From NCBI RefSeq assembly GCF_000321225.1, contig NW_004450465.1:1-64000 (forward strand): a stretch of DNA of 64,000 nt. Direction: 5' to 3'. Made by a program: the position numbers and the translations under genes. Of this stretch, positions 21,846 through 33,290 are shown piece after piece (the stretch's first letter is position 1; the number at the start of each line of letters is the position of its first letter). Origin of the DNA: Odobenus rosmarus divergens. Lineage: Eukaryota > Chordata > Mammalia > Carnivora > Odobenidae. The notes under the pieces were generated by a model that was given only the letters and a program-made list of their open reading frames with translations, made no database searches and was not told where the DNA came from.

Positions 21846-22657
21846 AAAGCCATAACATTTTGAGCACTATTTTCAAAGAGAATTGATACATAGTCAAAAT
21901 CATTGTCTTGGTTTTACAAGATAAGAGTGAGGTTACTATTTGAATGCTATTTTGAACATTTAGATCTGTTCTGTCTGTGGGCAAAGTCTATATAGTTTAT
22001 CTCATACACCATCTCCTCTGGTCACAAACCATACTGAGGAAGAGAATATAGATGAACTGGTTTGAGTCCATTGTTACTGCTACTACAAAATAACAATAAC
22101 AGCAACAAGACCCAGCAACTGTGACATTGATAGTGCACCATGAACATCATCTTGGTACCAGATGTAATAGAAAGGAAGAAAATAAGCAAGTACATTAGTC
22201 AGATTTCTGTTTGTACTTCTGAAAACAGCCCTATTCCTCATTAACTGCTCATCACTGTACTATGCAAAAGATAATACTCTAATTTCTCACCAATGCAAAC
22301 CTCTCCTTTCAACACTCTCAACTTTGCTCAGTGGGCTGTCATCAATTAACAAGGTTCAGTGTCATAATTTAATTGAGAAATAATTGACCAAAATATAATT
22401 GAATATTACTTTGAATGAAACCTTGATGAGTTGTTATTATTATTGCTTTGAATTTGCATTTACTTTGGATAAAATATCAAATTATTTTGTTAATTGATTC
22501 AAATACTAGTCAAAAATCAGTTGCGTATACTTAATGGGTTAGGAACTGATGAGTTCTTAGGATCCAAACATAAGTAATATTTTGGCTAAATGCAAGAAAT
22601 CCAAAAATTTAGTTGTAGATTAAGAAAAAAAGGTATATTGTAAAGTGAAAAGGTCTT
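21846..22657. other. Unassigned AT-rich DNA
   Basis: No gene or clear repeat is seen. An AAC/CAA-rich patch lies near 22085-22110. Confidence 0.45.
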
Positions 22658-22706
22658 TATTTTTTTTAAAGATTTTATTTATTTATTTGACAGAGAGAGA
22701 CATATA
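22658..22706 (-). mobile_element. Can-SINE, severely 5' truncated (about 49 bp)
   Basis: Only the tail complement and first AG-rich bases are present (aaagattttatttatttatt, then gacagagagagaca). The tRNA-like body is absent. It is either a very short insertion or a partly deleted copy. Confidence 0.8.
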
Positions 22707-23439
22707 CTGTAGAGCCTGTGATTTGCTTTCAGAGGGGGAATTTCTTACCTTATGAGTATATATACAAAGACCCAAGGACTGCTCCTAAAACAGAATCCCA
22801 GTCAGAGATTGCTCAGTCACTCTTCTGTATGCTCCTAGAAAGGATTGTGGAGAAAATTCAGGCCTATTAGCTATAGTCACTGAGGCTTGTGAATTCCAGT
22901 GAGACACAGAAAACCATGATCTCAGAGATTTAATAAGCAGCCCTCTGACCTATCATCTTCCCCTTGGAGTCTTTGTCTACAGGATGATTGAATAGTTGTC
23001 ACCAGCCTGGGCTCTCAGCAGCCATGCGGTATGACTATAACCATCAACTTTGACTGCTATGGTCATTTACTACCAGCTAGGGTCTATAAAAATAGTGAGA
23101 TATGACCCATTTCACCAAGCAACAGACTTTACCATCAATAGCAATGCCAACGGGAGGCTTGCAGACTGAGTGATGCTTTAGCACTCCCTCTTATTTCTAG
23201 CTATGCAACCCATCAAAGAGAACCCAAATAAATATAACATCTATGAAAAAACAGTATGCTTGCTATAGAAACACAGCCCCTGGAGAAGTTTCCTCACCTA
23301 CAAGCTTCCATCCAGGCTGGGGTCTACAAATACTCCAAATAGAAATTCTGGATTTTAGTACTGGAAATTCTGGAAATTAGTACTTCAATCATCTTAATAT
23401 TTTGAGATAACTTAAGGAAGTGATATTTATTGGAAAATG
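22707..23439. other. Unassigned DNA, moderately GC
   Basis: Less AT-rich than its flanks. A loosely repeated motif (ccagcctgggctct at 23003, ccagctagggtctataaa at 23071, ccaggctggggtctaca at 23310) may point to an unrecognised repeat or retroviral remnant. No long ORF on either strand. Confidence 0.4.
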
Positions 23440-23645
23440 GTTCTGCTTATGTTATTTCACCTAGTTATTGCATTAATATTTTGAGGTAGATATCACTATT
23501 CCAGTTTTACAGATAAGTAAACACAGAATGAGATAATTGAAGTAACAAGATCCAAGCCATAGAGCTAAGAGTAGCAGGACTAAGATTTGAAGCGTGCACA
23601 CCTCTGTATGTAAAACAGAGCTCCTGCTCTATCATCTACCTACAC
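23440..23645 (-). mobile_element. MIR SINE, antisense
   Basis: Antisense MIR order: 'ttttgaggtagatatcacta', 'ccagttttacagataagtaa', 'gatccaagccatagagctaa', and a terminal 'gctctatcatctacct'. Moderately diverged and nearly full length. Confidence 0.7.
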
Positions 23646-24394
23646 AAAGGCAATATTGGCTATCATTAGTTGCTGCATCTCTTTGTTTCAACGTTTGGGT
23701 TAGGTAAACCTCAACAGCAGTCAGAAAACATATTCTAGGTCTGAGAAAGGTGGCATGAATCCTAATTGGTATCCAAATTAGTAGTATTAGGAGTTTTTGC
23801 GCAGCCTTGAACTCCTGAAGATCTCTTGGCCACTGATTACTTACCAGGACTCTTGCTGTCTGTTTTGTTCTGCTTTCCTCTATATCCTTTCTGATTTTTC
23901 CCATTAAAAAATGTTTGATGTCTAAATATTTTAGGGTCTTATAACACCTTCTACTCTTTGATTTATCCAGAATCAATCCTTGTCCTTATTCCCCACAGCA
24001 AGAAATATTCTACGCCTTCAGTATTCTATGCAAGGTACTTTGTTAATCTCAGCTGCATCATTCATCTTTAGTGGATGCAGTGTGAGAAGCTATGAAAAAA
24101 CCCTCTCTTCTTCCTCTCTCACCTCCAAAAATAGCTATAGTTAGCTATCCTTATTTCTGTCACTCAAGAGATAAGACAAGTTAAACTTTTCATTTTACAA
24201 TGAATCCCATCCATTTTTGTTCTCAATTTCACCTGTAAAAGAATTATCCATTATTCATCCTTTATATCTGCAACTTCTTTCACTCCAGTAGCTTTGTTAT
24301 CATTCCAATATCCTAGATTAGAATTCCTTCACATATACTGTTAGCCCAGAAAGGCCTGGAGTTCTACTATACAAGGATTCTGGGTGTAGAGGGG
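23646..24394. other. Unassigned DNA
   Basis: The longest minus-strand ORF in this area (23632-23976, 114 codons) overlaps the MIR at its start and shows no protein family that I recognise. Probably a chance ORF. Confidence 0.45.
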
Positions 24395-24799
24395 CCATTT
24401 CCTTTTAAAAAGTTAAATATATCAAAAAGAATACAATACCTAAGAATAAAATTAAACAAAGAGGTAAAAAAGCTATATATTGATGATTATAAGACATTAA
24501 TAAAAGAAATCAAAAAAGACACAAATAAATGGAAAGACATTCTGTGCTCATGGATTGGAATAATTAATATTATTGAAATGTTCATACTACCCAAAGCAAT
24601 CTACAGATTCAGTGCAATCCCTATCAAAATTCCAGTGTTATTTTCCAAAGAAATAGAACAAATAATCCTGAAATGTATAAGGAGCCACAAAAAACCATGA
24701 ATAGTCAAAAAATCTTGAGAAAGAAAAACAAAGTTGGAGGACTCACACTCCCTGATTTCTAACTATATTACAAAGCTATGGTTATTAAGACAGTATTAT

Positions 24800-24915
24800 G
24801 GGGCACGTGGGTAACTTAATTGGTTAAGCATCTGACTCTTGATGTCAGGTCAGGTCTTGATTTCAGAGTCATGAATTCAAGCCCCACCTTGGGCTCCATG
24901 CTGGGCATGGAGCTT
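24800..24915 (+). mobile_element. Can-SINE, old short type, 16-bp TSD
   Basis: Short sense copy ending at 'gctgggcatggagctt' with almost no tail. Flanked by attaagacagtattat (24784-24799) and attaaaacagtattat (24916-24931), one mismatch. Inserted in L1 ORF2. Confidence 0.93.
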
Positions 24916-25485
24916 ATTAAAACAGTATTATATTGGCTATGATATTGGCATTAAAAACAGACATATAGATCAATGGAACAGAATAGAGAGCCCAGAAATA
25001 AAGCCATACATATATAATCAATTAATTTATGACAAAGGAACCAAGAATATACAATAAGGAAAGGACAGTCTCTTCAATAAGTGGTGTTGGGAAACTGAAC
25101 AGCCACATGCAAAAGAATGAAACTTGATCACTTGACTACCATCTTACACTGTACACAAAAATTATCTTTAAATAGAGTAAATACTGGAACATAGCTCTGA
25201 AACCATAAAGCTCCTAGAAGAAAACACAAGCAGTAAACTCCTTGACACAGGCCTTAGAGATTATTATTTTTTAAATCTAACACCAAAAGGAAAAGCAACA
25301 AAAGCAAAAATAAATAACATAGACTATAGAACACTTAAATAAATAACATAGACTATAGAATACTAAAAGAAAAAAGTGAAAGAAACCATCAAAAAAGTGA
25401 AAAGGCAACCTACTACTGAATGGGAGAAAACATTTGCAAATCATATATCTGATAAGAGGCTGATATTTAAAATATATAAAGAACT

Positions 25486-25678
25486 TGGAGTGCCTGGGTG
25501 GCTCAGCCATTAAGCGTCTGCCTTCGGCTCAGGTCATGATCTCAGGGTCCTGGGATTGAGCCCCACTTAGGGCTCCCTGCTCTGCGGGAAGTCTGCTTCC
25601 CCCTCTCCCATGCCCCCTGCTTGTGTTCCCTCTCTTGCTGTGTCTCTCTCTGTCAAATAAATAAAATCTTTAAAAAAA
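25486..25678 (+). mobile_element. Can-SINE, young type, in L1 ORF2
   Basis: Near full-length sense copy. The 8-bp duplication aaagaact is found at 25478-25485 and 25679-25686. The L1 sequence reads through once the SINE is removed. Confidence 0.95.
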
Positions 25679-26571
25679 AAAGAACTCATACAACTTAATA
25701 GCAAAAAAAAAAAAAAAATGCTAACAATCCAATTGAAAAATGAGCAGAAGATCTGAATAGACATTTCCCCAAAGAAGACATGCAGATGGCCAACAGGTAC
25801 ATGAGCAGATGCTCAACAACACTAATTATAATGGAAATGAAAATCACAACCACAGTAAGATATCACCTCACATGTGTTAGGTAGCAATTATCAAAAAGAC
25901 AGGAAATAACAAGTGTTGATTGTTAGTGGGAATGCAAACTGGTGCAACCACTATGGAAACAGTATGGAGGTTCCTCAAAAAATTAAAAATAGAACTACCA
26001 TATGATTCAGCAATTCCACTTCTGGGTATTTATCCAAAGAAAAGAAAAGCAGTAACTTGAAAAGATAGATGCATCCCCATGTTCACTGAAGCATTATTTA
26101 CAATAGCCAAATTACAAAAGAACATAAGTGCCCATGGATGGATGAATAGATAAAGAAACCATGATGTATATATATGATGAAATATTACTTAGCCATAAAA
26201 AAGGAATGAAATCTTGCCATTTGCAACAACATGGATGGACCTCTAGGGCATTATGCTAAATGACATAAGTCAAACACCCTATGATCTCTCTCATATGTGG
26301 CATCTAAACAAATAGACAAATAAGCTCACAGATACAGAGAACAGGTTGGTGGTTACCAGAGGCAGGGGTTTGGGGCAGAATAAATGGGTAAAACCAGTCA
26401 AAAGGTAAAAATATGATAAGTGCAAACAAGGAATTGAGGTTTCCTTGTACTTAAAATATTATGAAGGGGATCAGTCTGCAATCTTTTAAGAAGCATAGAC
26501 TGAGAGTACTTCAGGAAGTATTTGCAGCAGCTTCCACACAATGTTTACTTGAAAACCATTCTTTTAAAAAA

Positions 26572-26735
26572 AAAGTTAAGCACACACTTACCATATGACT
26601 TTTTAACCCCACTCCTAGGTATATGTCCAATATAAAATGAAATGTATATGGATGTTTATAGCAGCCTTTTAATACTTACCCTCAAATGAAAATAATCCAA
26701 ATGCCTTATACTAAGTGAAAGAAGACTTGGGATAT
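26572..26735 (+). mobile_element. Second old L1M ORF2 fragment
   Basis: 'gttaagcacacacttaccat', 'ccactcctaggtatatgtcc' and 'ggatgtttatagcagcctt' repeat a part of ORF2 that also occurs at about 26000-26100. It is therefore a separate, older insertion and not a continuation of the preceding L1. Confidence 0.65.
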
Positions 26736-27429
26736 GTGTAGATTCTGAGGGCCAGTGAAGGAAACCCCACAGCCTAGCATGCTGTGGTTGTGAGCCATTT
26801 TTCAGAAGCAGAATAGCTTCTGAAATGCATCTGAAACTGCCCTAGCTGAATGAGCTCCCCACACTGAAGCTTGAGCTCCTGGCACAAAGCTGAGGACATA
26901 ATTCATTCCCTGGGCCCTTTCTGCTCCCTCCTCAATAATTTCTGGTAATTGTTATACAACAGTAGTTTTGAAGAGACCCACCTTTGGGGAACTCAATTTC
27001 CAGATCCTTCCAGCCACCTTATGCCAAGCCCTGTGCAAGGTGCTAGAGCAGCAGGGCAGGATGAGAACACTCAGAAATTGGTCAGAGTTGAGTGGGAATT
27101 CTCCTTTCGGATAATGTTGAGGTATTCCCTTCCATACTTTCCACACTCCAGCTAATTTCAGGGTGGCAGGGAAGCTGTACAGAGGAGATGCCAGAAGTTA
27201 AAGGACTGGAGTGGGCTAAAAGCACCAACACCAGTACTGGGTGTCCCTAGGATGTGCGTGCATTTGTGTGCAGCGTGGGGCGGCAGGAGGAAGACACATG
27301 AGGGATTTTTTTCTCTGACTCAGGCATTTCTTGTGTAATACCATCTTCACACCTTTAATCCCATCTTAGAATATGCTTCTTGAATGAACTAGAAGAATAG
27401 ATGAGTATTTATAATACTTATAAGACCAT
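26736..27429. other. Unassigned unique-looking DNA
   Basis: Repeat-free and relatively GC-rich for this window. ORFs of 68 and 64 codons lie on opposite strands at 26949-27155, with nothing to support either. Confidence 0.45.
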
Positions 27430-28125
27430 GAAATATTTTTTAACAGCAAGCCTAAGCTTGGTTTACTGATGGCCTGGTCTGTTACATGAGTACAAGCCAT
27501 ATTTAGGTAGTGGCTAAATTACACCTCATTCAGGTGTGCCCTTGAAAGATAATAGCAAGGGAAAACTTACCAATGGGGAGAGCTTTGAGCCATGTATCTA
27601 ATGAGCCTCATTATCTATTTTGTATGTGAGTGGAGTGAAATAAGAATATAGATACATTTCTGAGCAATAGCCAAAGGTCTGGCCATCTGAGAAAGGACCT
27701 GGAAGGAAAAGGCCAGAAAGATGAGACACAAGGACGTCTAGGGTAGAGACAAGTTCATGTACATGCGAAAGAGCCCCTGAAGTGTGAGATATTTGTCTCA
27801 TCTGTTAATGACCACCTGAAGGAATTCACCATGGAAGAGATAGACACATGACTTGCCAGTTGACTTTAGCCATTCTCCATCGTTGAACACCCAGAACAGG
27901 CATGGTGGTCATATGAATGAGAAGACCACAGTGGCTGATATGGATTTTACTTGCCAAGGCTAATCCAGGTACTGCTACATCTAAATGTCCAATTTTCAGC
28001 AACAGAACTGACACCGAGCTTCTGATACAGAGCTATACCTTGAGTGGATGAACCAGCCACTTGTTTACAAGCTGACTACAACAGTCCCCTTTCTCCTAGG
28101 GACCTGGCCCCCTCTTCCATCAATA
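27430..28125 (+). mobile_element. ERVL-class (HERV16-like) pol/integrase remnant
   Basis: On the plus strand, 27730-28110 follows the order I remember for the ERVL (ERV3-16) pol region just before and at the start of the integrase core. The best-matching part is 28000-28110 (aactgacaccgagcttctga, gaaccagccacttg). No open frame is left. The left limit is weak. This is an ancient, inactive provirus fragment, and no gene was reconstructed. Confidence 0.5.
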
Positions 28126-28269
28126 CTAGATCTTATAACCAAAACTTGCTCAAGTCTGGCAAAGGGCAAGGAATTTTGATGTTTTCCTGGTGTTTCTGTC
28201 TTACTCCTTCATTATTGCCTTTTTTGGGTTATCAGCAGGTGTTAAGCAGCATCAATGTATGTATCCATT

Positions 28270-29746
28270 TATTTTGCACCTAGAGGACAATAGTCAACCA
28301 TCTCCACAACTTACCTTTGATTTGAGTCTTCTTGGTTGTTCATCCAATCTTGGTCATTACAGTGGTTGCTGCCTCCTGGATTCTGATATTTTGGTGCCCC
28401 CACTTGGCTTCTATTACTTTGTGGCTACATCTCTATGGATAGTGATAACTCAGTTCTACGATGGCCTCCCCTAACCTCACCCCTGACCTGCATAGAAAAG
28501 CTACTACTGAACCTCTTAGTGACGCTGGTGCAAATTTTATGAGCACATTCTTCATGGATTTGATGAATAATGTGTTCCTCTGGCTTTCTCATGGAACGTA
28601 TTTTCTGCAGGGTCTTCTGGCCCCACATAATATATCTCTTCCAGCATGCTTACTTCCTTCAGCCTCTTTATTACTTCTGCGGTCTACCAAGGAAACTCAG
28701 GCATTTATACCTTTCTGAATTTCAGCCATCAGTTTGTCCAGACTTCTAAGTCATCCCAGCAGCAAGTTTGTCCTCTGGAGTTCTTGCCAAGGACCTAGAT
28801 CCTGTGTCTTGAGAAAGTGAACCCATGTCACAGAATTCTTGGTTATCTAGCCTTACTAAGCACTCTCAAAATTTATAACAGGTATTCTCACTCCTGCTGC
28901 TACATACGAGTTAACTTTTGAAGATCATTTGATGTATAATATCTTTTTCTTATAGCAAGCTTAGCACAAATCCCATTCACATCATGCCGAAATTTAATCC
29001 TAGTTTTTGGCCTGGCAGTCAGGACAGAACATGGAGGCAGTTTCTGAAGCAGACACCTGTTGCCTTGCAATGAGGAGGTCTCTGTAGGATATTCTAGCAC
29101 AGTAAAATTGCTAGTTCTTAACTTTGGAAGGGTGGATCACCTCGACAAGCCTAGGGAGTTCAGAAGAGCTGCAGACCCAACCTCTATAGAGGCACCCAGC
29201 CAGATGTTGACATCTTATATTACAGGCTCCGGGCTTTCCCATCAGAGCCTTTATGTCCACATAGTAGAATTGCCTTGGCCATGCACATAATGTCTCTACA
29301 GCTCTACAACTTTAACAGTAAGATCCTCAGCCTACTGCTCAGCAAGCTCCTCTTCCACTGCAGAGGATAAGGACTTTTTGTTCGGGTCTTTGGTTCTCAT
29401 GAATAGCCATCAAAATCAAGCCTGCTTTTCAAAGACCCTTAATCTCTCATTTTCCCTCTTCATGTGATTAGTACAACTTTTCAATAACCAGCAAAATCCA
29501 CTGTATTTCTGGACTTCCCTCTCCCCTATATGTTTTAAAGTCTTTCATTATTTTGCCCATAACATCATTTTTCTCTACTAAGATAGTCTTTCAGAGTCTT
29601 TAGTGGTTAAGCTGCTGTCATGTTCCCGGGATTTCCCACGCCCACCTACCAACCACAATGGTGTCCTCTTCACCCGCGGGACGGTGGATAAAGTCTTGAA
29701 TCTCAATCTTACCAACTGTTTCTTGGACCACCCTTGGACCCACAGG
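28270..29746 (-). mobile_element. ERVL-class (HERV16-like) leader and gag remnant, antisense
   Basis: Adjacent to the antisense LTR at 29747-30124 and in the position where leader and gag of a minus-strand provirus would lie. On the minus strand, 29590-29690 resembles the ERV3-16 leader as I remember it. Between 28270 and 29590 only short ORFs remain (for example 28425-28628 and 28900-29100), consistent with a decayed gag. The left half is less certain than the right. Confidence 0.45.
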
Positions 29747-30124
29747 TGTTAATCTAGATCATCTGTGAAGCAGGCACCAAGACAGAATCCAGCATGTTAG
29801 AGATTTATTAGGGGAAATGCCTGTGATGGAAAACAGAGCTGGAGGAAGCTGAGAGAGCTGTAAGATCATAGTGTCGGTCTGATCTGTGGGAAGGAGAGTG
29901 GGAAGGAGTAAATGTTAGGCAGAAAGGCCTTAGATGACAGAAGTTCTGTACAAGTTTAGTAAGTCTGACAGAGTGTTCTGAGCTCAAGTGATCAGTCTGT
30001 CAGAGAAGTCTCATGTGTCCATTCCAAATTTACCTCTTCTGTGTTCAGAATGCTCAGTGACATAAATATTTTGCCTTGTCATCAGTAGTATGCTGGTAAA
30101 TGTTTAATAACTCGTTCTCCAACA
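29747..30124 (-). mobile_element. LTR16-type ERVL LTR, antisense
   Basis: Minus-strand LTR of about 378 bp whose ends are TGTTGG and TTAACA. It contains a polyadenylation-type 'taataaatctctaacatgct' on the minus strand (29793-29812) near its 3' end, and 'cagactgatcacttgagctc' on the minus strand in its 5' half. It matches LTR16 from memory. As the flanking leader/gag lies on its 3' side, it would be the 5' LTR. Confidence 0.62.
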
Positions 30125-31545
30125 ACAACAACAAAAAACCCAAAAAACAAAAACAGTCCTGATTGACAGCAATATCCCAGCATATCCCATTTCAGACTAC
30201 CAACAAGCTATCCCTGAATGCAAAGTTGAAAAGAGAGGCAGCCATACACACCGTTATAGTATTTCCACTCTCTAAATACAATAGACATAAAACCTCAAGA
30301 ACACCGAAAATAGCAATAATAGGGGAGTAATGATTATTAACTTTGTTTTGCATGTGAGATTTAATTATCTTTATATAACTTAATTTTTAGTATTGGCTGT
30401 TTTAAACAACAACCTTGCAAAATTCCTGAAAGTTTTGCAACTGGGTCTTGCTAGCTGATAGGAGCCCACTCCAGTGTACTGTTGTTTATGACCCTTTTAA
30501 ATCCTCCTTCCCTGGCTTATGTCTTCTTACTCCATTCTCCTTAAGAGTTGTCTCTACCTTGGATCTTCCCCTTTTAATCTTCTTCATCTTTACTGACAGC
30601 TCCATTGATATGCCTTTGGTTCTCCCAGGTTAGCAATTCAGAGAAACCTAAATAAATAATCTATTATTCCAGAAAGTACAGAGAAGTGGCAACCCTATCC
30701 ACTCTAATCAGAAAACGTTCACCTTATGTTCACATGCCATCAGTGTCTAGAAAATAAAAAAAAAAAAAATGACTGACACTCCTAAATTAGAAGGCCCACC
30801 AGCAAGAACATCTCATGTAATACATGCACCTGTCCTGGTAGAAAACTTGACCTTTTGGTTCACCGTAAGGTCTTATACTGGGTTTTCCCAGGAGAAGACT
30901 CTGCTACAAGGATTCAAGTGCAAGTACCTGTGGGATACAGGAGACACTGGAAAGAGATATAGGCATGTCAAACAACAAAGGGTACACTATCAAACCATCT
31001 ACTACAGAAAACACCTGGAGTTTAATCCCACGGGGAACTCAGGAAACTGCTAAGCACATATCTAAGAATTATTCCAGCTCCCGATAGCCTATGTGAGAAA
31101 TGCGGGGGAGGTAGAACGAGACAGCTAATTTTCCAGAATTTTTTGTCTTGCTTGGATAGAGCTTTCCTCCATTCTGATAACAAAAGCCCTCAGGAATACA
31201 TGTGCGGATACCAGCGACTGCAAGTCCATTGGAGCACACTGAAGGATCCAGGAGTTCTGGCCAGAGCGCTGACGGCATCTGCTACCCATAAGGGCCTGTA
31301 GGAAAAACTTTCTTGGGAATCTAGAATCTTATGTTTCAAATTGACTTTGCCTCCTTATCATTACAATTATAACCATTATTTCTTAAATATCAAATGTATT
31401 TGTATACCATTCTTATGATTGTATGTGTGCTTCTTGGTGAATATGTGAAGTATGTTAAAACATAACATGGAGAAGTAGAATTTGCTTTTACATCTCTTCT
31501 GATTTTGAAGATCAGAGCTGATTTCTTAATATTTTATTTGAAGGG
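30125..31545. other. Unassigned DNA with A-runs
   Basis: Begins with an ACA/AAAAC-rich patch (30125-30158) and contains an A14 run at 30756-30769. The stretch 30780-31290 is less AT-rich and holds the 94-codon ORF 30769-31053 and a 69-codon minus ORF, neither recognised. It may be a further retroviral remnant, but I could not match it. Confidence 0.4.
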
Positions 31546-31940
31546 TGTTATGGACTGAATTGTGTTCCTCCTCACAAATTCATATGTTGAGGCCTTAAAC
31601 CCGTGTGTGACTATATTTGGAGACATGTTTTTAAAGAAGTAATAATTAAGGTTCAGTGGGGTTATATGGGTGGGCCTCAGCCCAATACAGCATGACTAAT
31701 GTTCTTATGGAAAGAGGAAGAAACACCAGGGAGGTGAGAACCCAGAGAAAAACCATGTGAGGACACAAGGAGAAGACAGCCATCTAAAATGACAAGGAGA
31801 GAGGGCCCCAGGAGAAACCAAACCTTCTAACACCTTGATTTTGGACTTCCAGCTGCTAGAACTATGAGAAAATAAACTGCTGTTGGTTAAGCCAGCCAGT
31901 CTGTGGTATTTTGTTATGGAAGCCCTCACAGACCAATGCA
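31546..31940 (+). mobile_element. MLT1-type MaLR solo LTR with perfect 5-bp TSD
   Basis: Starts tgttatggactgaattgtgt and passes 'aattcatatgttgaggcctt', 'cacaaggagaagacagccat' and 'acaccttgattttggacttc' to 'tattttgttatggaagccc' and a terminal CA. The 5-bp direct repeat aaggg flanks it at 31541-31545 and 31941-31945, fixing both boundaries. Solo LTR without internal sequence. Confidence 0.92.
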
Positions 31941-31965
31941 AAGGGGGATTATCTCGTCATTTCTT

Positions 31966-32163
31966 TTCTTTTTTTTTTAAAGATTTTATTTATTTGAGAG
32001 AGAGAGGGAATGAGAGAAAGAGCACATGAAGGGGGGAGGGTCAGAGGGAGAAGGCAGACTCCCTGCCGAGCAGGGAGCCCGAAGCGGGACTCGATCCCGG
32101 GACTCCAGGATCACGACCTGAGCCGAAGGCGGTCGCTTAACTGACTGAGCCACTCAGGCGCCC
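31966..32163 (-). mobile_element. Can-SINE, young type, 16-bp TSD
   Basis: Full-length minus-strand copy flanked by tatctcgtcatttctt (31950-31965) and tatctcatcatttctt (32164-32179). The single mismatch is a G/A at a CpG. It lies 10 bp beyond the MLT1 LTR. Confidence 0.97.
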
Positions 32164-32179
32164 TATCTCATCATTTCTT

Positions 32180-33057
32180 AACTATAGTATAACCTAGCCT
32201 AACCCTGAGTTTAACAGTGACTTTCAGGGACTTTGAAACAAATTAGAGGTTTTCAAAGAGATTTTTCAATCCATTACTCGTGAATGCTATGCAACCTTCA
32301 CACATATAGCACTGTAGATTTCCAAAAGATGGCCTTGAAACCAAGACTGAAAATAAAGGTACTGGAAATTGTTTCATTTTCTCTCTCACTTTGTTTCTGG
32401 CATGTCTGAATTCAGAATGCTGCCCTCTCATTATGTTTAGACAGCCAAAGATATTAGCTCAGTCTGAATTTCCCAAACGTGCTACTCATGTCTCTACAAT
32501 ACCCAGGAACTCGCTTTTATTTATCTGAGTAAACTTATGTGTATATTTTAAGGAATAAAATATTTATTAGGTATGCAACTTTTGCTGAAGTTTTTGACTC
32601 ATTCTCACTGACTATGATCATAGCTATTTAATTATTTTAACATTGATGCTTTGGTACATTCTTTAATTACTCAATTTATATAGCCAACAGCATAAACGTA
32701 TGAAGATCATTTCTGTTAAAATAAAAACAGCATCACAGAGACAACAAAATTTTCACATTACCTCAAATAGTGTCTCTACAAAAATAGAAGCAATGCTTTC
32801 CTTGACTATCTTATGAACATATTTTCTGATGTCCTTTTAATATCTCTAGCTTCTTTTGGTTAGGTCATTATACAGCTAGTACTTACAGTTTGATTTTTAA
32901 AAGCTCTTTAAATACATTAAGACAGTTTCATGAAACTTAATATCTCTCTCCAACTAGAGGGAGAAGGTTAACGTAACCACTGATGAAATAATGGAAAATA
33001 TTCACGGATTTATTAGGTTCAAGGTGTTCCTAATCTGTCCATTTAAAAACTATAACT
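32180..33057. other. Unassigned unique-looking DNA
   Basis: No gene or transposon seen. AT-rich throughout. Confidence 0.5.
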
Positions 33058-33290
33058 GGGGGTGCCTGGGTGGCTCAGTCAGTTAAGCATCTGACTTCAG
33101 CTCAGGTCATGATCTCAGGGTCCTGGGATGGAGTCCTGTGTTGGGCCTCGTGCTCAGCAGGGAGTCTGCTTGGGATTTTTCTCTTTCCCTCTCTCTCTGC
33201 CCCTCTCCCTGCTTGTGCTCTCTGTCTCTGTCTCTCCCAAATAAATAAATAAGTAGATAAATAAATAAATAAAATCTTTAAAAAAAAAGA
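33058..33290 (+). mobile_element. Can-SINE, older type, long tail
   Basis: Full-length sense copy with a complete head, CT-rich segment and a long (AAAT)n tail interrupted by 'gtagat' near 33253. No convincing TSD. Confidence 0.95.

Larger units (their letters stand above)
24395..26450 (+). mobile_element. L1MA-type LINE: ORF2 3' part and 3' UTR, split by two Can-SINEs
   Basis: Sense L1 ORF2 from the thumb region (tcatggattggaataattaa at 24550; gcaatccctatcaaaattcc at 24617) through 'cttctgggtatttatccaaa' (26020) and 'caacaacatggatggacctc' (26224) to a 3' UTR starting near 26290. It is split by Can-SINEs at 24800-24915 and 25486-25678 and carries an A-run at 25704-25718. Many stops and frameshifts; inactive. 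Confidence 0.88.

Noticed and set aside
22990..23330. Loosely repeated 'ccagNctgggtct' motif as a tandem satellite
   Set aside because: Only three diverged copies at unequal spacing (about 70 and 240 bp); not enough for a tandem array.
23632..23976. 114-codon minus-strand ORF
   Set aside because: Overlaps a MIR at its start and has no recognisable protein features.
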